NCBI RefSeq assembly: GCF_000317065.1
Contig: NC_019701.1
Span: forward strand, 372,001-436,000
Direction: 5' to 3'
DNA: 64,000 bases
Source: Pseudanabaena sp. PCC 7367
GTDB lineage: Bacteria > Cyanobacteriota > Cyanobacteriia > Pseudanabaenales > Pseudanabaenaceae
Under the pieces are notes generated by a model. The model ran no database searches. It was not told the DNA's origin and saw only the letters and a program-made list of their open reading frames with translations. A program made the position numbers and the translations under genes. Within the stretch, counting starts at the first letter, position 1; every line of letters begins with the position of its first letter. Positions 55,386-64,000 of this stretch are shown here, in pieces.

Positions 55386-57308
55386 ATGCGCAACCAACTT
55401 TCTCGATTCTGGCAAACATGGCGATCGCATCTGGTACAACTAGGGCGAACCCACAATAATGCATCTCCGCAGCGCGCTAGGATGCTGAGAACCACTTTAA
55501 CTATAATCGTGGCGATCGTGATGCTGTTTGGCTTAACCGCTTGTGGTGGCAAGCAAAAGGCCAAGGTTAGTTCTAAATTGGCTGGGATTAGTGAAGTCTC
55601 ACCACCAGCGGAAATTCAACGCCTGAAGCGATCGCTAGATCAATACCAGCCCCAGGTAAGTATTCTCAGCCCCAGGGCCAATCAATTGGTCGATGGCAAC
55701 AGCGTGAGCGTAAACCTGGCGGTAGTCGATCTGCCTGTGTTCAAGGACAAAGAATATGGTTTGGGGCCACACCTGGACTTAATGGTAGATAATCAAACCC
55801 CCATTCCAGTTTATGACCTGAGCCAGCCAGTTAAACTCCAGGAGCTAAGCCCAGGCACCCATACAATCCGGGTGTTTGCCTCGCGTCCCTGGTTTGAAAG
55901 CTTTAAAAATGAAGGTGCCTATGCCCAGACCACCTTCCATGTCTATACGCCCACGGCCGAAAATACCCCCGATCCGCAAGCGCCATTACTAACCTTTGCC
56001 CAGCCCAGCGGCACCTATGGCGCAGAGCCAGTGATGCTGGACTTTTATATTCGCAATGCCCCACTGCACCTGGCGGCACTGGATGAAACCGAAACGATCG
56101 ATTGGCAGATTCGCGCCACGATCAACGGCCAAAGCTTTGATCTCGATAGCTGGCGACCGATTTATTTAAAAGGATTGCAGGCGGGAACCAACTGGCTAAA
56201 ATTGGAGTTTCTCGATCGCCAGGGCAAATTAATTAAAAATCAGTTCAATAGCACTGCCCATCTAATTAATTATCAGTCGGGCGGCAATGCAACCTTAGAT
56301 CGATTGGTGCGAGGCGAGAAAATCGCTGGGATCGATCGGATTGTTAATCCTGACTATGTGGCACCTACACCCACGCCTACGCCTACACCTGAGCCGACTC
56401 CCACCCCGACTCCTACACCTGAACCAACAGCTACGCCCACAGCCAAACCAACAACCACACCAACTACAACACCTACGATCGAAGTAAAGACAACTCCCAC
56501 GACTCAGCCCTCGCAGGCGATCCCAGTTGTGCCAGTGCCAGTTCAGGAACCAAGCAAAGCAGTAGCACCAAAGTCAGATACTAAATCTGAACCTAAATCT
56601 GAATCTAAGCCGGAAGCTAAAACCACACCTAAGCCCGCACCCACCAGTAAATCTAGATTTAAGTCTAGATCTAAAGCTGAATCTAAATCCAAATCGAGAT
56701 TTAAGCGTCAGTCGAAGGAACGCGATCGCCAAAGAGCTAGAAGGTCGAGGCGCGATCGTAACAAGCAGGCTTCTCCCACCGTAAGACAAACAAGCAAGCC
56801 CACTCCAGCCAGTAAGTCTAGCCCTGCTCAGGCCGATCAAATTAAGCAAACTAATCAAACTAAGCCCAGCTCAGAATCCAGCTCAGAATCCAGTGCTAAG
56901 CCTGAATCGGTGGGCTCACCCCAAGCAACCAAGACAACTACGCCGGCGACAACAGCGCCAAAATCTAATCAAAACCCAACGCAGCCTAGTCCTGCCACTG
57001 CTCAGCCTGAGACCTTAAAGCCAGCCCAGGAAACGTCCAAATCGTCTAAAGCGCCTGAATCCAAATCCAGCGAAGCAGCAAAATCAGCTAGCCCAGCCAC
57101 CAGCAAGGTCAAAAAGAAAACTAATCCTTTTGATTTTCGCGGTAGATTACAGCGATCGCGCCAGCGGGCCAAACAGCGCAAATCGAATTTCAAATCACCT
57201 AATCCAGCCAAGTCAAAAGCAAGCAAACCAGCCCAGCCAGTACCAGAATCTCTTGCTGCACCTGAAAGTGACAAGCTACCAGAGACCCTAACTACTCCAG
57301 TTAATTGA
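55386..57308 (+). CDS. Lipoprotein with proline/threonine and lysine/serine repeats
   Basis: A lipobox (LTAC, C53) follows a hydrophobic stretch. A start at M33 (55482) would give a normal 20-residue lipoprotein signal, so that may be the true start. Residues about 75-310 form a structured extracytoplasmic region with Ig-like strands (VSILSPRANQLVDGNSVSVNLAV). From about 325 there are TPTPTPTPEP repeats, then a long basic region of KSESK / RFKSRSK type rich in K, R, S, P and A. It is probably anchored to a membrane with a wall- or surface-binding tail. No enzyme motif; function unknown. Confidence 0.75.
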   Translation: MRNQLSRFWQTWRSHLVQLGRTHNNASPQRARMLRTTLTIIVAIVMLFGLTACGGKQKAKVSSKLAGISEVSPPAEIQRLKRSLDQYQPQVSILSPRANQLVDGNSVSVNLAVVDLPVFKDKEYGLGPHLDLMVDNQTPIPVYDLSQPVKLQELSPGTHTIRVFASRPWFESFKNEGAYAQTTFHVYTPTAENTPDPQAPLLTFAQPSGTYGAEPVMLDFYIRNAPLHLAALDETETIDWQIRATINGQSFDLDSWRPIYLKGLQAGTNWLKLEFLDRQGKLIKNQFNSTAHLINYQSGGNATLDRLVRGEKIAGIDRIVNPDYVAPTPTPTPTPEPTPTPTPTPEPTATPTAKPTTTPTTTPTIEVKTTPTTQPSQAIPVVPVPVQEPSKAVAPKSDTKSEPKSESKPEAKTTPKPAPTSKSRFKSRSKAESKSKSRFKRQSKERDRQRARRSRRDRNKQASPTVRQTSKPTPASKSSPAQADQIKQTNQTKPSSESSSESSAKPESVGSPQATKTTTPATTAPKSNQNPTQPSPATAQPETLKPAQETSKSSKAPESKSSEAAKSASPATSKVKKKTNPFDFRGRLQRSRQRAKQRKSNFKSPNPAKSKASKPAQPVPESLAAPESDKLPETLTTPVN

Positions 57309-57639
57309 TCTTTGCCCATTTGATATTTGTCCATCGCCCAATTAAGATCTAATTGGGATGAAGTTTGCGCATGGGATCGGTGCTTAATCCGCATGGATTC
57401 GGCAAAAAATCAGGCATAATTGATTAACAGCCAAGCCGGTTTAGTTTATTTTTAGTCAATAGGCTTCTTGTCTTAATGCTCACATCGCAACTGGGCGAAT
57501 GTTTATCTCGCCACGAAATTAGACTATTGTTTGTTAAAGGTTTAATTCTGGTGGTGTATGGGTGCATGGCATTCTAAACTTGCGATCGCTCCCTAACCGC
57601 ATCAATTCCGCTAGAGCAAATAAACCAGAATAAAAAGCA
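57309..57639. promoter_or_regulatory. Spacer upstream of fructokinase
   Basis: 331 bp with no supported gene. AAATAAACCAG-type sequence precedes the fructokinase start but no strong ribosome site. Confidence 0.3.
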
Positions 57640-58611
57640 ATGCCACGCATTATCTGTTTGGGAGAGATTCTTGTCGATCAGATTGCTAACTATGCCCAAT
57701 TAGGCCAAGACCAGGTGCTTTCCTGGCAAGCTTATCCGGGTGGCTCACCTGCTAATATTGCCTGTGCGATCGCCAGGTTGGGTGAAAGTTGCGCCTTGAT
57801 TAGCTGCATTGGCAATGACCAAATCGGCCAGGATTTGTTAGCTGAAATTAAACAAAAAGGGGTAGACCCCACGGGAATACAAATTAATCCTACCGCTCGC
57901 ACCAGAGAAGTTTATGTCAGTCGTGATGCCAAAGGCGATCGCCGATTTATTAATTTTTCTGGTACGGGTAGTACAGCTTTTGCCGATACCAAGCTTCAAG
58001 CCGACCAATTGCCGATCGAATTGTTTGAAGCTGCCGACTTTTTGGTCTTGGGTACATTGGCTCTGGCACAAACAGACAGCATGGCAGCAGTTAAACGAGC
58101 AATTGAGCTGGCGGAGCAAAACTACCTGCGAGTGGTGGTAGATGTCAATTGGCGGCCTTTATTCTGGGACAACGCCGATCGCGCCCCTGATTTAATTTAT
58201 GACCTGTTGGAACATGCCGACTTTCTCAAGTTGTCAGCCGATGAAGCTGAATGGCTGTTTCATACCAGCGATCCCACCGAAATAGGTAACAAACTCGAGC
58301 ATCTCGAAGCTGTTTTGGTCACCGATGGCGAGCATGGCTGTCGCTATCGAATTAGCGATCGCACCGCTCAATTTGGGGGCTTTAGGGTCAATGCGATCGA
58401 TACTACTGGGGCTGGCGATGCATTTGTAGCTGGGTTTGTCTATCAGCTATGTCAACATAAATTACAAGAACTGAATCAACCAGAAATTAGCGATCGGATC
58501 GTGAGATATGCCTGTGCAGTGGGGGCAATTTCAACCCAAAGCATTGGCGCGATGTCAAATTTACCCAGCCACAACCAGGTGCAAGATTTTTTGACTCAGC
58601 AACAAGCCTAG
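57640..58611 (+). CDS. PfkB-family carbohydrate kinase, likely fructokinase
   Basis: The 323 aa protein has the ribokinase fold: GGSPANIACAIARLGESCALIS near the start and DTTGAGDAFVAGFVYQL near the end, with the catalytic base D260. The PGGSPANVA and VDVNWRP motifs are typical of fructokinases rather than ribokinase. It would phosphorylate fructose from sucrose breakdown; a sucrose-synthase-like gene end lies 5 kb to the right. Confidence 0.88.
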   Translation: MPRIICLGEILVDQIANYAQLGQDQVLSWQAYPGGSPANIACAIARLGESCALISCIGNDQIGQDLLAEIKQKGVDPTGIQINPTARTREVYVSRDAKGDRRFINFSGTGSTAFADTKLQADQLPIELFEAADFLVLGTLALAQTDSMAAVKRAIELAEQNYLRVVVDVNWRPLFWDNADRAPDLIYDLLEHADFLKLSADEAEWLFHTSDPTEIGNKLEHLEAVLVTDGEHGCRYRISDRTAQFGGFRVNAIDTTGAGDAFVAGFVYQLCQHKLQELNQPEISDRIVRYACAVGAISTQSIGAMSNLPSHNQVQDFLTQQQA

Positions 58612-59385
58612 TGCAGGCCTGGAGCAATATCATTAATTTTGGTAATTATATACATGTAATGATATCTGGCGATGGAATCGAGCCTGGCTCAAGATCACTG
58701 GACTAAAAACCCTCATTTGCATAGCCCTGCATTAATTTGGCCTACGAGCAAATAGATCAAGAATTTCACACCGTTGCGCCTAGATCTAGAGCTAGAATTT
58801 CAATAGCTGCTTAACGATAGTTTGCTTGATGCTAATCATTTTAGATTTCATTGCCGCAAATTAGCTTCAATGTTTTTAAGCGAAATATTGCATCTACCAG
58901 TTCGAGGCAAAGCAATCTCTAATAAAGCAACAGGATTCTCAAGCGATCCTCAGGAACAATTAGGTTACGGCCTGCAAATATCTATTAAATCCCTGTTAAA
59001 TATCTATTAAATAAATATCGATCGAACTAAAGCTGCATAAACCAGCCTGACATCTCAGTTTTTGCTAGTCATTTCACCACCGCGATCGTTTGGCATCCAT
59101 CTAAATCGATCGGTCTAAATCGATCGGCTATGATTTGCATCACAGCGCAGGATTCTTAAAAGAATCAAAATAATAATACCTATAGCTATAGCCAATTCGT
59201 CCTAAGTCATTAGGCGCAACCAATAGAGCGTTAGACTTGAGGATTGAATAGGTGATAGATTCATAAGCTATAGCCAGGAAAACACGATTAGCCCACTTAA
59301 GTCATAAAGAGAGATTGTTCCATAACCGTAATGCTAGGTAATTTGACTCCATTGCTCAAGCCACAAACAGATGAGGGGAGTTGAC
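58612..59385. other. Intergenic spacer, 774 bp
   Basis: Contains a direct repeat of TCTAAATCGATCGG (about 59098-59126) and a TCTATTAAAT-type repeat (about 58980-59012). No supported gene; a 62-codon plus-strand frame at 58822 has no recognisable content. Confidence 0.4.
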
Positions 59386-60492
59386 GTGGCTAATAATGAT
59401 CATGTATCACTTTTACGCAGTGGCATAGCCAGTTGGAATAATTGGCGCTTGAAAAATAGCCACATTCGGGTTGATCTGAGTGGGATTAATTTAAAGTTTG
59501 CCAATTTAATTGATGCCAACTTTATTCAAGCCAATCTATCCAAGTCAAATTTAAGCGTGGCGGTTTTGATTCGAGCGAAGCTGGCCGGTGCTAATTTGGC
59601 TGGCTCGGATATTAATAATGCTAACCTGACCGGGGCGATCGTATGTGGGGCACAACTAAACGATTCTCGCTTGGCCAGTGCTAATCTATCTCTGGCTAAT
59701 TTTAGTGAAGCCAACCTGCTGAATTGCGATCTACGCAGCATTGTCGCCCTGGGCACAATTTTTAGCGGTTCAGAAATGACCGAGGTTGATCTGGCGGCTG
59801 CCAACCTGAGAGAGGCATATTTGAGCTTGGCCAATTTATCCCGCGCCAACCTCCGCGAAGCTAATCTATCTCAGGGCTATGCGATCAGTACCAATTTTGC
59901 TGATGCCAACTTAAAAAAAATGGTGGCAACGGGAGCCCAACTAAACAAAGCTTATTTTGTCAGAGCTAATTTACAAAATGCCAACCTGAGCGATGCTAAT
60001 TTAACCGAAGCCAATTTGAGCGGTGCTGATTTACGCGAGGCCGATCTCAGTGGGGCGATTCTTTGCGGTGCTAATTTGAGTGGCGCTAACTTGAGCGAGG
60101 CCAATTTACGCACAGCTAACTTCAAGGCCGCAGTGCTGATTGGTTCCGATCTCAGTGGTGCAGATCTCAGTGGTGCGGATCTTTATAATGCGAATTTGTC
60201 TCAAGCCGACTTAAAGATCGCTAACCTTTCGCTGGCTGACCTGGGCGCAAGTAATTTGTTTGGTGCCAATGCCTATGGTGCAAACCTTTCCCTGGCCGAT
60301 CTGAGCATGGCAAACCTGAACGATGCTTTTTTGTATGGCGCAAATTTATCGTGGGCAAATCTGGTGCAGACTAATTTTGCGGGTGCAAACCTGGGCGCAG
60401 CCAATTTGAATGAGGCCAAATTAGAGGGCACTAACTTAGAAGGGGTGTTTCTCGAAGAGACCATCATGCCCGATGGCAGCATCCATGAATAA
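59386..60492 (+). CDS. Pentapeptide-repeat protein, ~368 aa
   Basis: Almost all of the protein is A(N/D)Lxx repeats (about 60), after a short head ([20 protein letters not shown]). I choose GTG at 59386 because GAGGGGAG lies 5 nt upstream; the ATG at 59371 overlaps that site and has none of its own. The ending IMPDGSIHE matches the end of the protein at 301-1293. No signal peptide. Function unknown. Confidence 0.88.
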   Translation: MANNDHVSLLRSGIASWNNWRLKNSHIRVDLSGINLKFANLIDANFIQANLSKSNLSVAVLIRAKLAGANLAGSDINNANLTGAIVCGAQLNDSRLASANLSLANFSEANLLNCDLRSIVALGTIFSGSEMTEVDLAAANLREAYLSLANLSRANLREANLSQGYAISTNFADANLKKMVATGAQLNKAYFVRANLQNANLSDANLTEANLSGADLREADLSGAILCGANLSGANLSEANLRTANFKAAVLIGSDLSGADLSGADLYNANLSQADLKIANLSLADLGASNLFGANAYGANLSLADLSMANLNDAFLYGANLSWANLVQTNFAGANLGAANLNEAKLEGTNLEGVFLEETIMPDGSIHE

Positions 60493-61096
60493 TGGCAATA
60501 GTGGCTTTTGAATATTCTTGGATTGTAAATTATTGGATTGTAAATTAAACGACCAAGCTGGGCATAAATAGCAATATCGTTAAATAATAGGCTAATAGCA
60601 GTAATTGCAGAGTTTTGTTGTTCTGGCTCAGCCTGGATAACGATCGCAACTCTGCCATAGTTTGCTGATCCAAAATTTGCTTAGATCAAGTTTGGCTAAA
60701 GAACCATCATCAAAAAACTTGTAACCATTGCACCTGCGATGTTTTTTCGCTGGGCGATCGATTGGATTTGAGCTTGGATTTGAGCTTGGATCTGAGCTTA
60801 CCTAATGCTTCTTTAAGTCAGGGATTGGGCAATGTTGATATTAACGTCAAGGCGATCTAAATCATGATCACAAAATATTCAACCATTGTGCTTGTTGTGT
60901 TTTTTCTATGGATGGGCGATCGGATTTGATCTGAGTAGCAACATTTACGCCGAAGTAATCGTTATTATTGCCAAATTATTGCCAAATAATATTTCAAACC
61001 TGCATTAATTAAGCAACTACAAAGACTAAGATCATTGCTGATCGGGTATTTCAAGCAATCTGGGATTAAAGCATTCAACCACGGGACAGAAGGGCA
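60493..61096. other. Spacer with a degenerate direct duplication
   Basis: About 65 bp at 60716-60780 resembles 60870-60935: both contain AACCATTG followed by GTTTTTTC and GGGCGATCG before a GGATTTGA element. GGATTTGAGCTT is also repeated in tandem at 60765-60795. No gene is supported. Confidence 0.45.
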
Positions 61097-63220
61097 ATGT
61101 CACTAAAAGCCGGAAAAGAAGCACTGTTGCGCAAGCATTACACCGAAGCGATCGCAATTTTGTCTGAATATAGTCACGGGCATCCCGACCCAACCGCCAA
61201 AGACTACATTCAGGCACAGATCTGGATTGTGACCGCCTATCAGCGCAGTGGTAGAGCCGACAAAGCGATCGCCATCTGTGAACAACTAGCCGATCATCCC
61301 GATCCGCAACTACAAACCTGGCTGCAAAAATCCTTAGTCTCGCTTCAGAAGCAGCTAGAAGCGGAACCCAACCCAGCCCAAACTCGCAATGAAGACGTAG
61401 CAGAGGTAATTAAATCCAAGCCCAATCGGTATCGCCGCAATCACGTTACCTTAGCATTGCCATTTAAATATAAATTCATGTTCATCCTGGCCATGGTGGG
61501 CACGGTGCTGTTGGTATTGGGTTTGATCGCTGGCATCTTTTTGTGGCTGGCTACCCGTGTCACCCTGGAGATCGGCAGGAGCTGGTTTATTTTAATTACG
61601 ATCAACACGATCGTGATCGGCACGCTGATGTTTTTTATGTCGCCCTGGCTGATCGACATTACCCAGAAGCGATTCCAGCGCACCCAATGGATTACCCTAT
61701 TTGACCTGGAGGCAATTAGCCCCGAAGCGGTCGAACTAATCGAAAATTTCTGTGCCGATCGCAATCGGGATATTCCCCGGATTGGCTTGATCGCCGATGA
61801 TAGCCCAGTGGCCTTTGTCTATGGCGTTTTACCCAACTCAGCCCGATTGGTAATTAGTCGCGGGTTGCTGGATTTGCTCTCAGACGATGAGATCGCAGCG
61901 GTATTTGCCTATCAATTGGGGCGGGTCGCCACCTGGAGCTTTTCGGTCACCACCTTTGCCGCCGCACCAGTACAACTGGTTTATTTATTCTATGTCTATC
62001 TCAGTCGGCTCAGTTTTCGTACCAAACGGGGGAAAAACGCCTTTCGCTTAATTGCGGCGATCGCCAACTTTTTCTACCGCTGTAGCAACTATTTGCTATT
62101 TCCGATTACCCGCAGCAGTGCCTATGTCTGCGATCATTTTGCCGCTGAACTTACTGGCAATCCCAATGCTATGTCACGGGCGCTCACTAAAATTGCCAGG
62201 GGGATCGTTGAACAAGGCCAACTCCGCAATGACATCAATCGCCTGTTGGAATCGACCAGAGCCCTGGGGATTTGCGATCATCAAACGGCGATCGCGGTGG
62301 GCACTGCCTTTATGGTGTTGCATTCTGGTTATTGGGAGCAAAATCCTACCCGCGTATTTTTGTGGGAGCTATATAACCCCTGGAGCAGTTGGATTGAGTT
62401 TCATTCGCCCTTGCCGCTAATTGGACGGCGATTGCGTACCCTCACTCTCTATACCAGGCAATTGGGATTGAATAGTGAGTTTGAATTTCTGCAAATTATG
62501 AAGGAGGGTAAAGCCCTCAAAAAGGCCAAACTCTATCGCAACTTTTCTAAAGACGTGATCGTGCAAGTGGCTCCCTATGGCGGTGCGATCACTGGCTTGA
62601 TTCTGGCCAAAATCATGAACCCGCTATTTAATTTGTATAACAACTGGTTGCCCTGGCAGTTTATTTTGATCGGCCTGGGGATTGGCATCATGTTTCAGGG
62701 TACGTTTCGCTATCCTGATTTTCGACGTGTGGTGGATGGTGATCTGGTGAGTTTGCTCAATGACCCCTACGCCAGCACTCTGCGCGGCCAGCCAGTACAG
62801 TTGCCAGGGGAGTTAATTGGCTATGACCCGGATATTAATCAATTGGGGTATAACCTGAAGCTAGAAGATCAGGCGGGCATGATTAATTTAAATTATTTAC
62901 CCAACTATCAATCGCTGGTGACTAATTCCAGTCGGGCGATCCGCCGGATTGAAACCCTGATCGGTCAATCGGTGGTAGCAACGGGTTGGTTCAGACGCGG
63001 TAACCTGCCGATCGTCGATCTTTCCAGCCTCAAGCCATTGCTGACCGATGAGGCAATGGGCATCAAAATCCTCAGCAGTTATCATCAACTCTGGAATAAT
63101 CTGATTAGCTCGTTGCTGGTGCTGGCAGGGCTCTTGCCCATGACGATCACCTATCGGGTGGAGCTGGTGGAGTTTGTGGCGGATTTTGTGAAGTTAATTA
63201 CCAGTCTATTTGGATCCTAG
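61097..63220 (+). CDS. M48-like membrane protein without the zinc motif, with TPR-like head
   Basis: Residues 1-100 look like TPR helices (AGKEALLRKHYTEAIAILSEYS). Two membrane segments follow (about 120-180), then an M48 peptidase-like region (about 200-400). The HExxH motif expected after SDDEIAAVFA is YQLGR (Y272, Q273, R276), and the downstream ExxxD is AYVCD (A342, D346). So all three zinc ligands are gone and it should not be a protease. A last membrane segment and a C-terminal domain (DGDLVSLLNDPYASTLRG onwards) follow. It may be a regulatory pseudoprotease. Confidence 0.82.
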   Translation: MSLKAGKEALLRKHYTEAIAILSEYSHGHPDPTAKDYIQAQIWIVTAYQRSGRADKAIAICEQLADHPDPQLQTWLQKSLVSLQKQLEAEPNPAQTRNEDVAEVIKSKPNRYRRNHVTLALPFKYKFMFILAMVGTVLLVLGLIAGIFLWLATRVTLEIGRSWFILITINTIVIGTLMFFMSPWLIDITQKRFQRTQWITLFDLEAISPEAVELIENFCADRNRDIPRIGLIADDSPVAFVYGVLPNSARLVISRGLLDLLSDDEIAAVFAYQLGRVATWSFSVTTFAAAPVQLVYLFYVYLSRLSFRTKRGKNAFRLIAAIANFFYRCSNYLLFPITRSSAYVCDHFAAELTGNPNAMSRALTKIARGIVEQGQLRNDINRLLESTRALGICDHQTAIAVGTAFMVLHSGYWEQNPTRVFLWELYNPWSSWIEFHSPLPLIGRRLRTLTLYTRQLGLNSEFEFLQIMKEGKALKKAKLYRNFSKDVIVQVAPYGGAITGLILAKIMNPLFNLYNNWLPWQFILIGLGIGIMFQGTFRYPDFRRVVDGDLVSLLNDPYASTLRGQPVQLPGELIGYDPDINQLGYNLKLEDQAGMINLNYLPNYQSLVTNSSRAIRRIETLIGQSVVATGWFRRGNLPIVDLSSLKPLLTDEAMGIKILSSYHQLWNNLISSLLVLAGLLPMTITYRVELVEFVADFVKLITSLFGS

Positions 63221-63406
63221 TTTTGTAAAAATGGAATTGCGATTTCGAAGTTGCCCGATCGCTAGCTTAAACTAAGCAATCATAGGCAAAGCTTGATTAG
63301 AATGATTACGATCGCTGATAACCGAACCCACCAAAATGCCGCAAAAGACGAATATTTCGCGTAGCATATAATTAATAGTTTCGATCGAGGTAAACAAAGG
63401 GAAATT

Positions 63407-63643
63407 ATGGCCAAAGAATTAACAATGGATAACGTCGAGAATGTACTCGATGAGTTGCGCCCCTACCTGTTGGCGGATGGCGGTAATGTGGAATTAGTAG
63501 AAGTAGAAGGGCCGATCGTGCGGCTGCGGCTCCAGGGTGCTTGTGGTTCTTGCCCATCTTCGGCGATGACCCTGCGGATGGGAATCGAGCGTAAGTTGCG
63601 GGAGGAGATCCCCGACATTGGTGAAGTCGAACAGGTCTTTTAA
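63407..63643 (+). CDS. NifU-like C-terminal (NFU) Fe-S scaffold protein
   Basis: 78 aa consisting only of the NFU domain, with the CxxC motif GACGSCPSS (C46, C49) that holds a shared [4Fe-4S] or [2Fe-2S] cluster. The plastid CnfU homologue is needed for PSI clusters. Cyanobacterial NfuA is essential for PSI in some species. Length and start fit the family. Confidence 0.96.
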   Translation: MAKELTMDNVENVLDELRPYLLADGGNVELVEVEGPIVRLRLQGACGSCPSSAMTLRMGIERKLREEIPDIGEVEQVF

Positions 63644-63779
63644 GCAATTACCTGGACTAAGTTATTTACAACTTACTCACTAAATTATTCTCAGCATTAG
63701 GCAGGGCTACACAAAGCCTTGCATTTTGCTTTTTAGGCGATCGCAATTTGCCTAGTTACCTACTAAGGCTAATTAATTA

Positions 63780-64000
63780 CTATTGCCAATGGCTATGCTG
63801 ATCCAACAACTCCCTGGCGCGGGGCTTATAGAGCAAATGGAATAGCATTTCAATGTAGCGCAACATATCCTCGCGGTTATCCTTGGAGGTGTAATTCCAG
63901 AACCCATAGGTACGCGCCAAAGATAGCAATCGCTTCGAGTGCAGACTCCAGGTGTATTTGCTATAGACCCGATCGATCGCCCGACCGGAGATCTCATGCC
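63780..64000 (-). CDS. Sucrose synthase-like protein, C-terminal end (partial)
   Basis: Read on the minus strand from the right edge, 73 codons end at TAG (63780-63782). RVYSKYTWSLHSKRLLSLAR, then TYGFWNYTSKDNREDMLRYI and EMLFHLLYKPRARELL match the C-terminus of sucrose synthases (R(V/I)...YTW..Y..R...LS...GFWKY...). The rest lies outside the window. Sucrose synthase splits sucrose into UDP-glucose and fructose; sucrose-phosphate synthase is a less likely alternative. Confidence 0.75.
   Translation of the reverse strand, partial: HEISGRAIDRVYSKYTWSLHSKRLLSLARTYGFWNYTSKDNREDMLRYIEMLFHLLYKPRARELLDQHSHWQ

Noticed and set aside
58822-59010. 62-codon frame after fructokinase
   Set aside because: No recognisable features; overlaps simple AT repeats.
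63773-63997. 74-codon minus-strand frame at the right edge
   Set aside because: It is a shadow; the shifted frame encodes the recognisable sucrose synthase C-terminus.

Overview
The window is chromosomal DNA from a cyanobacterium, most likely a filamentous or Pseudanabaena-like one. It carries the core genes psaA, psaB, psaL, psaI, ndhD, chlH, btpA, ycf23 and a phycobilisome-type protein. The palindrome GCGATCGC (HIP1), typical of cyanobacterial genomes, is very frequent. Genes are short transcription units on both strands, with AT-rich spacers of 300-770 bp. No phage, plasmid, CRISPR or biosynthetic island is visible. The accessory signal is small mobile DNA and gene remnants.

Layout. 0-7 kb: end of a purE-like gene, a pentapeptide-repeat protein, a class III cyclase-domain protein, and secD-secF (overlapping by 4 bp). 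7-12.2 kb: ndhD, cobK and cobH (cobalamin), and a tail-to-tail pair of related 63-64 aa proteins. 12.3-20.5 kb: LpxB-related protein, btpA, a 20-bp tandem repeat, a VKOR-thioredoxin fusion, thiL, an unknown 542 aa protein, clpP. 20.5-28.5 kb: a yjbQ remnant, an SH3-like secreted protein, an M23 murein hydrolase, a hairpin-rich spacer with a 41 aa ORF, a DUF6629-type protein, chlH. 28.7-37.9 kb: tRNA-Asp, hisZ, two paralogous J-domain/TPR proteins, dtd, a phycobilisome-like protein without the bilin cysteine, an unknown membrane protein. 38-51 kb: psaA-psaB with a terminator, rhomboid protease, an IS1-family element inside a lumenal pentapeptide gene, an MlaE-type permease, comEC, psaL and the 38-codon psaI. 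51-64 kb: speA, a 113-bp MITE, ycf23, a proline/lysine-rich lipoprotein, fructokinase, a second pentapeptide protein, an M48-like pseudoprotease, a NifU-like scaffold, and the end of a sucrose-synthase-like gene.

Functional links. Photosystem I core genes (psaA, psaB, psaL, psaI) lie within 13 kb, and btpA (PSI accumulation), VKOR (lumenal disulfides), chlH (chlorophyll) and NifU-like (Fe-S) belong to the same assembly programme. Fructokinase and the sucrose-synthase end could act in one sucrose-breakdown route, though they are 5 kb apart.

Most notable observations: (1) a 783-bp IS1-type element with an exact 8-bp target duplication that cuts the conserved C-terminus off a lumenal pentapeptide protein; the missing end is still readable on the far side. 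(2) A 113-bp MITE at 53.6 kb with the same terminal repeats and its own exact 8-bp duplication. (3) A second, unrelated ~100-bp dispersed repeat present twice. (4) Several proteins with catalytic residues replaced (M48-like, cyclase domain, ComEC C-terminal domain). I saw no clearly new multi-gene system.
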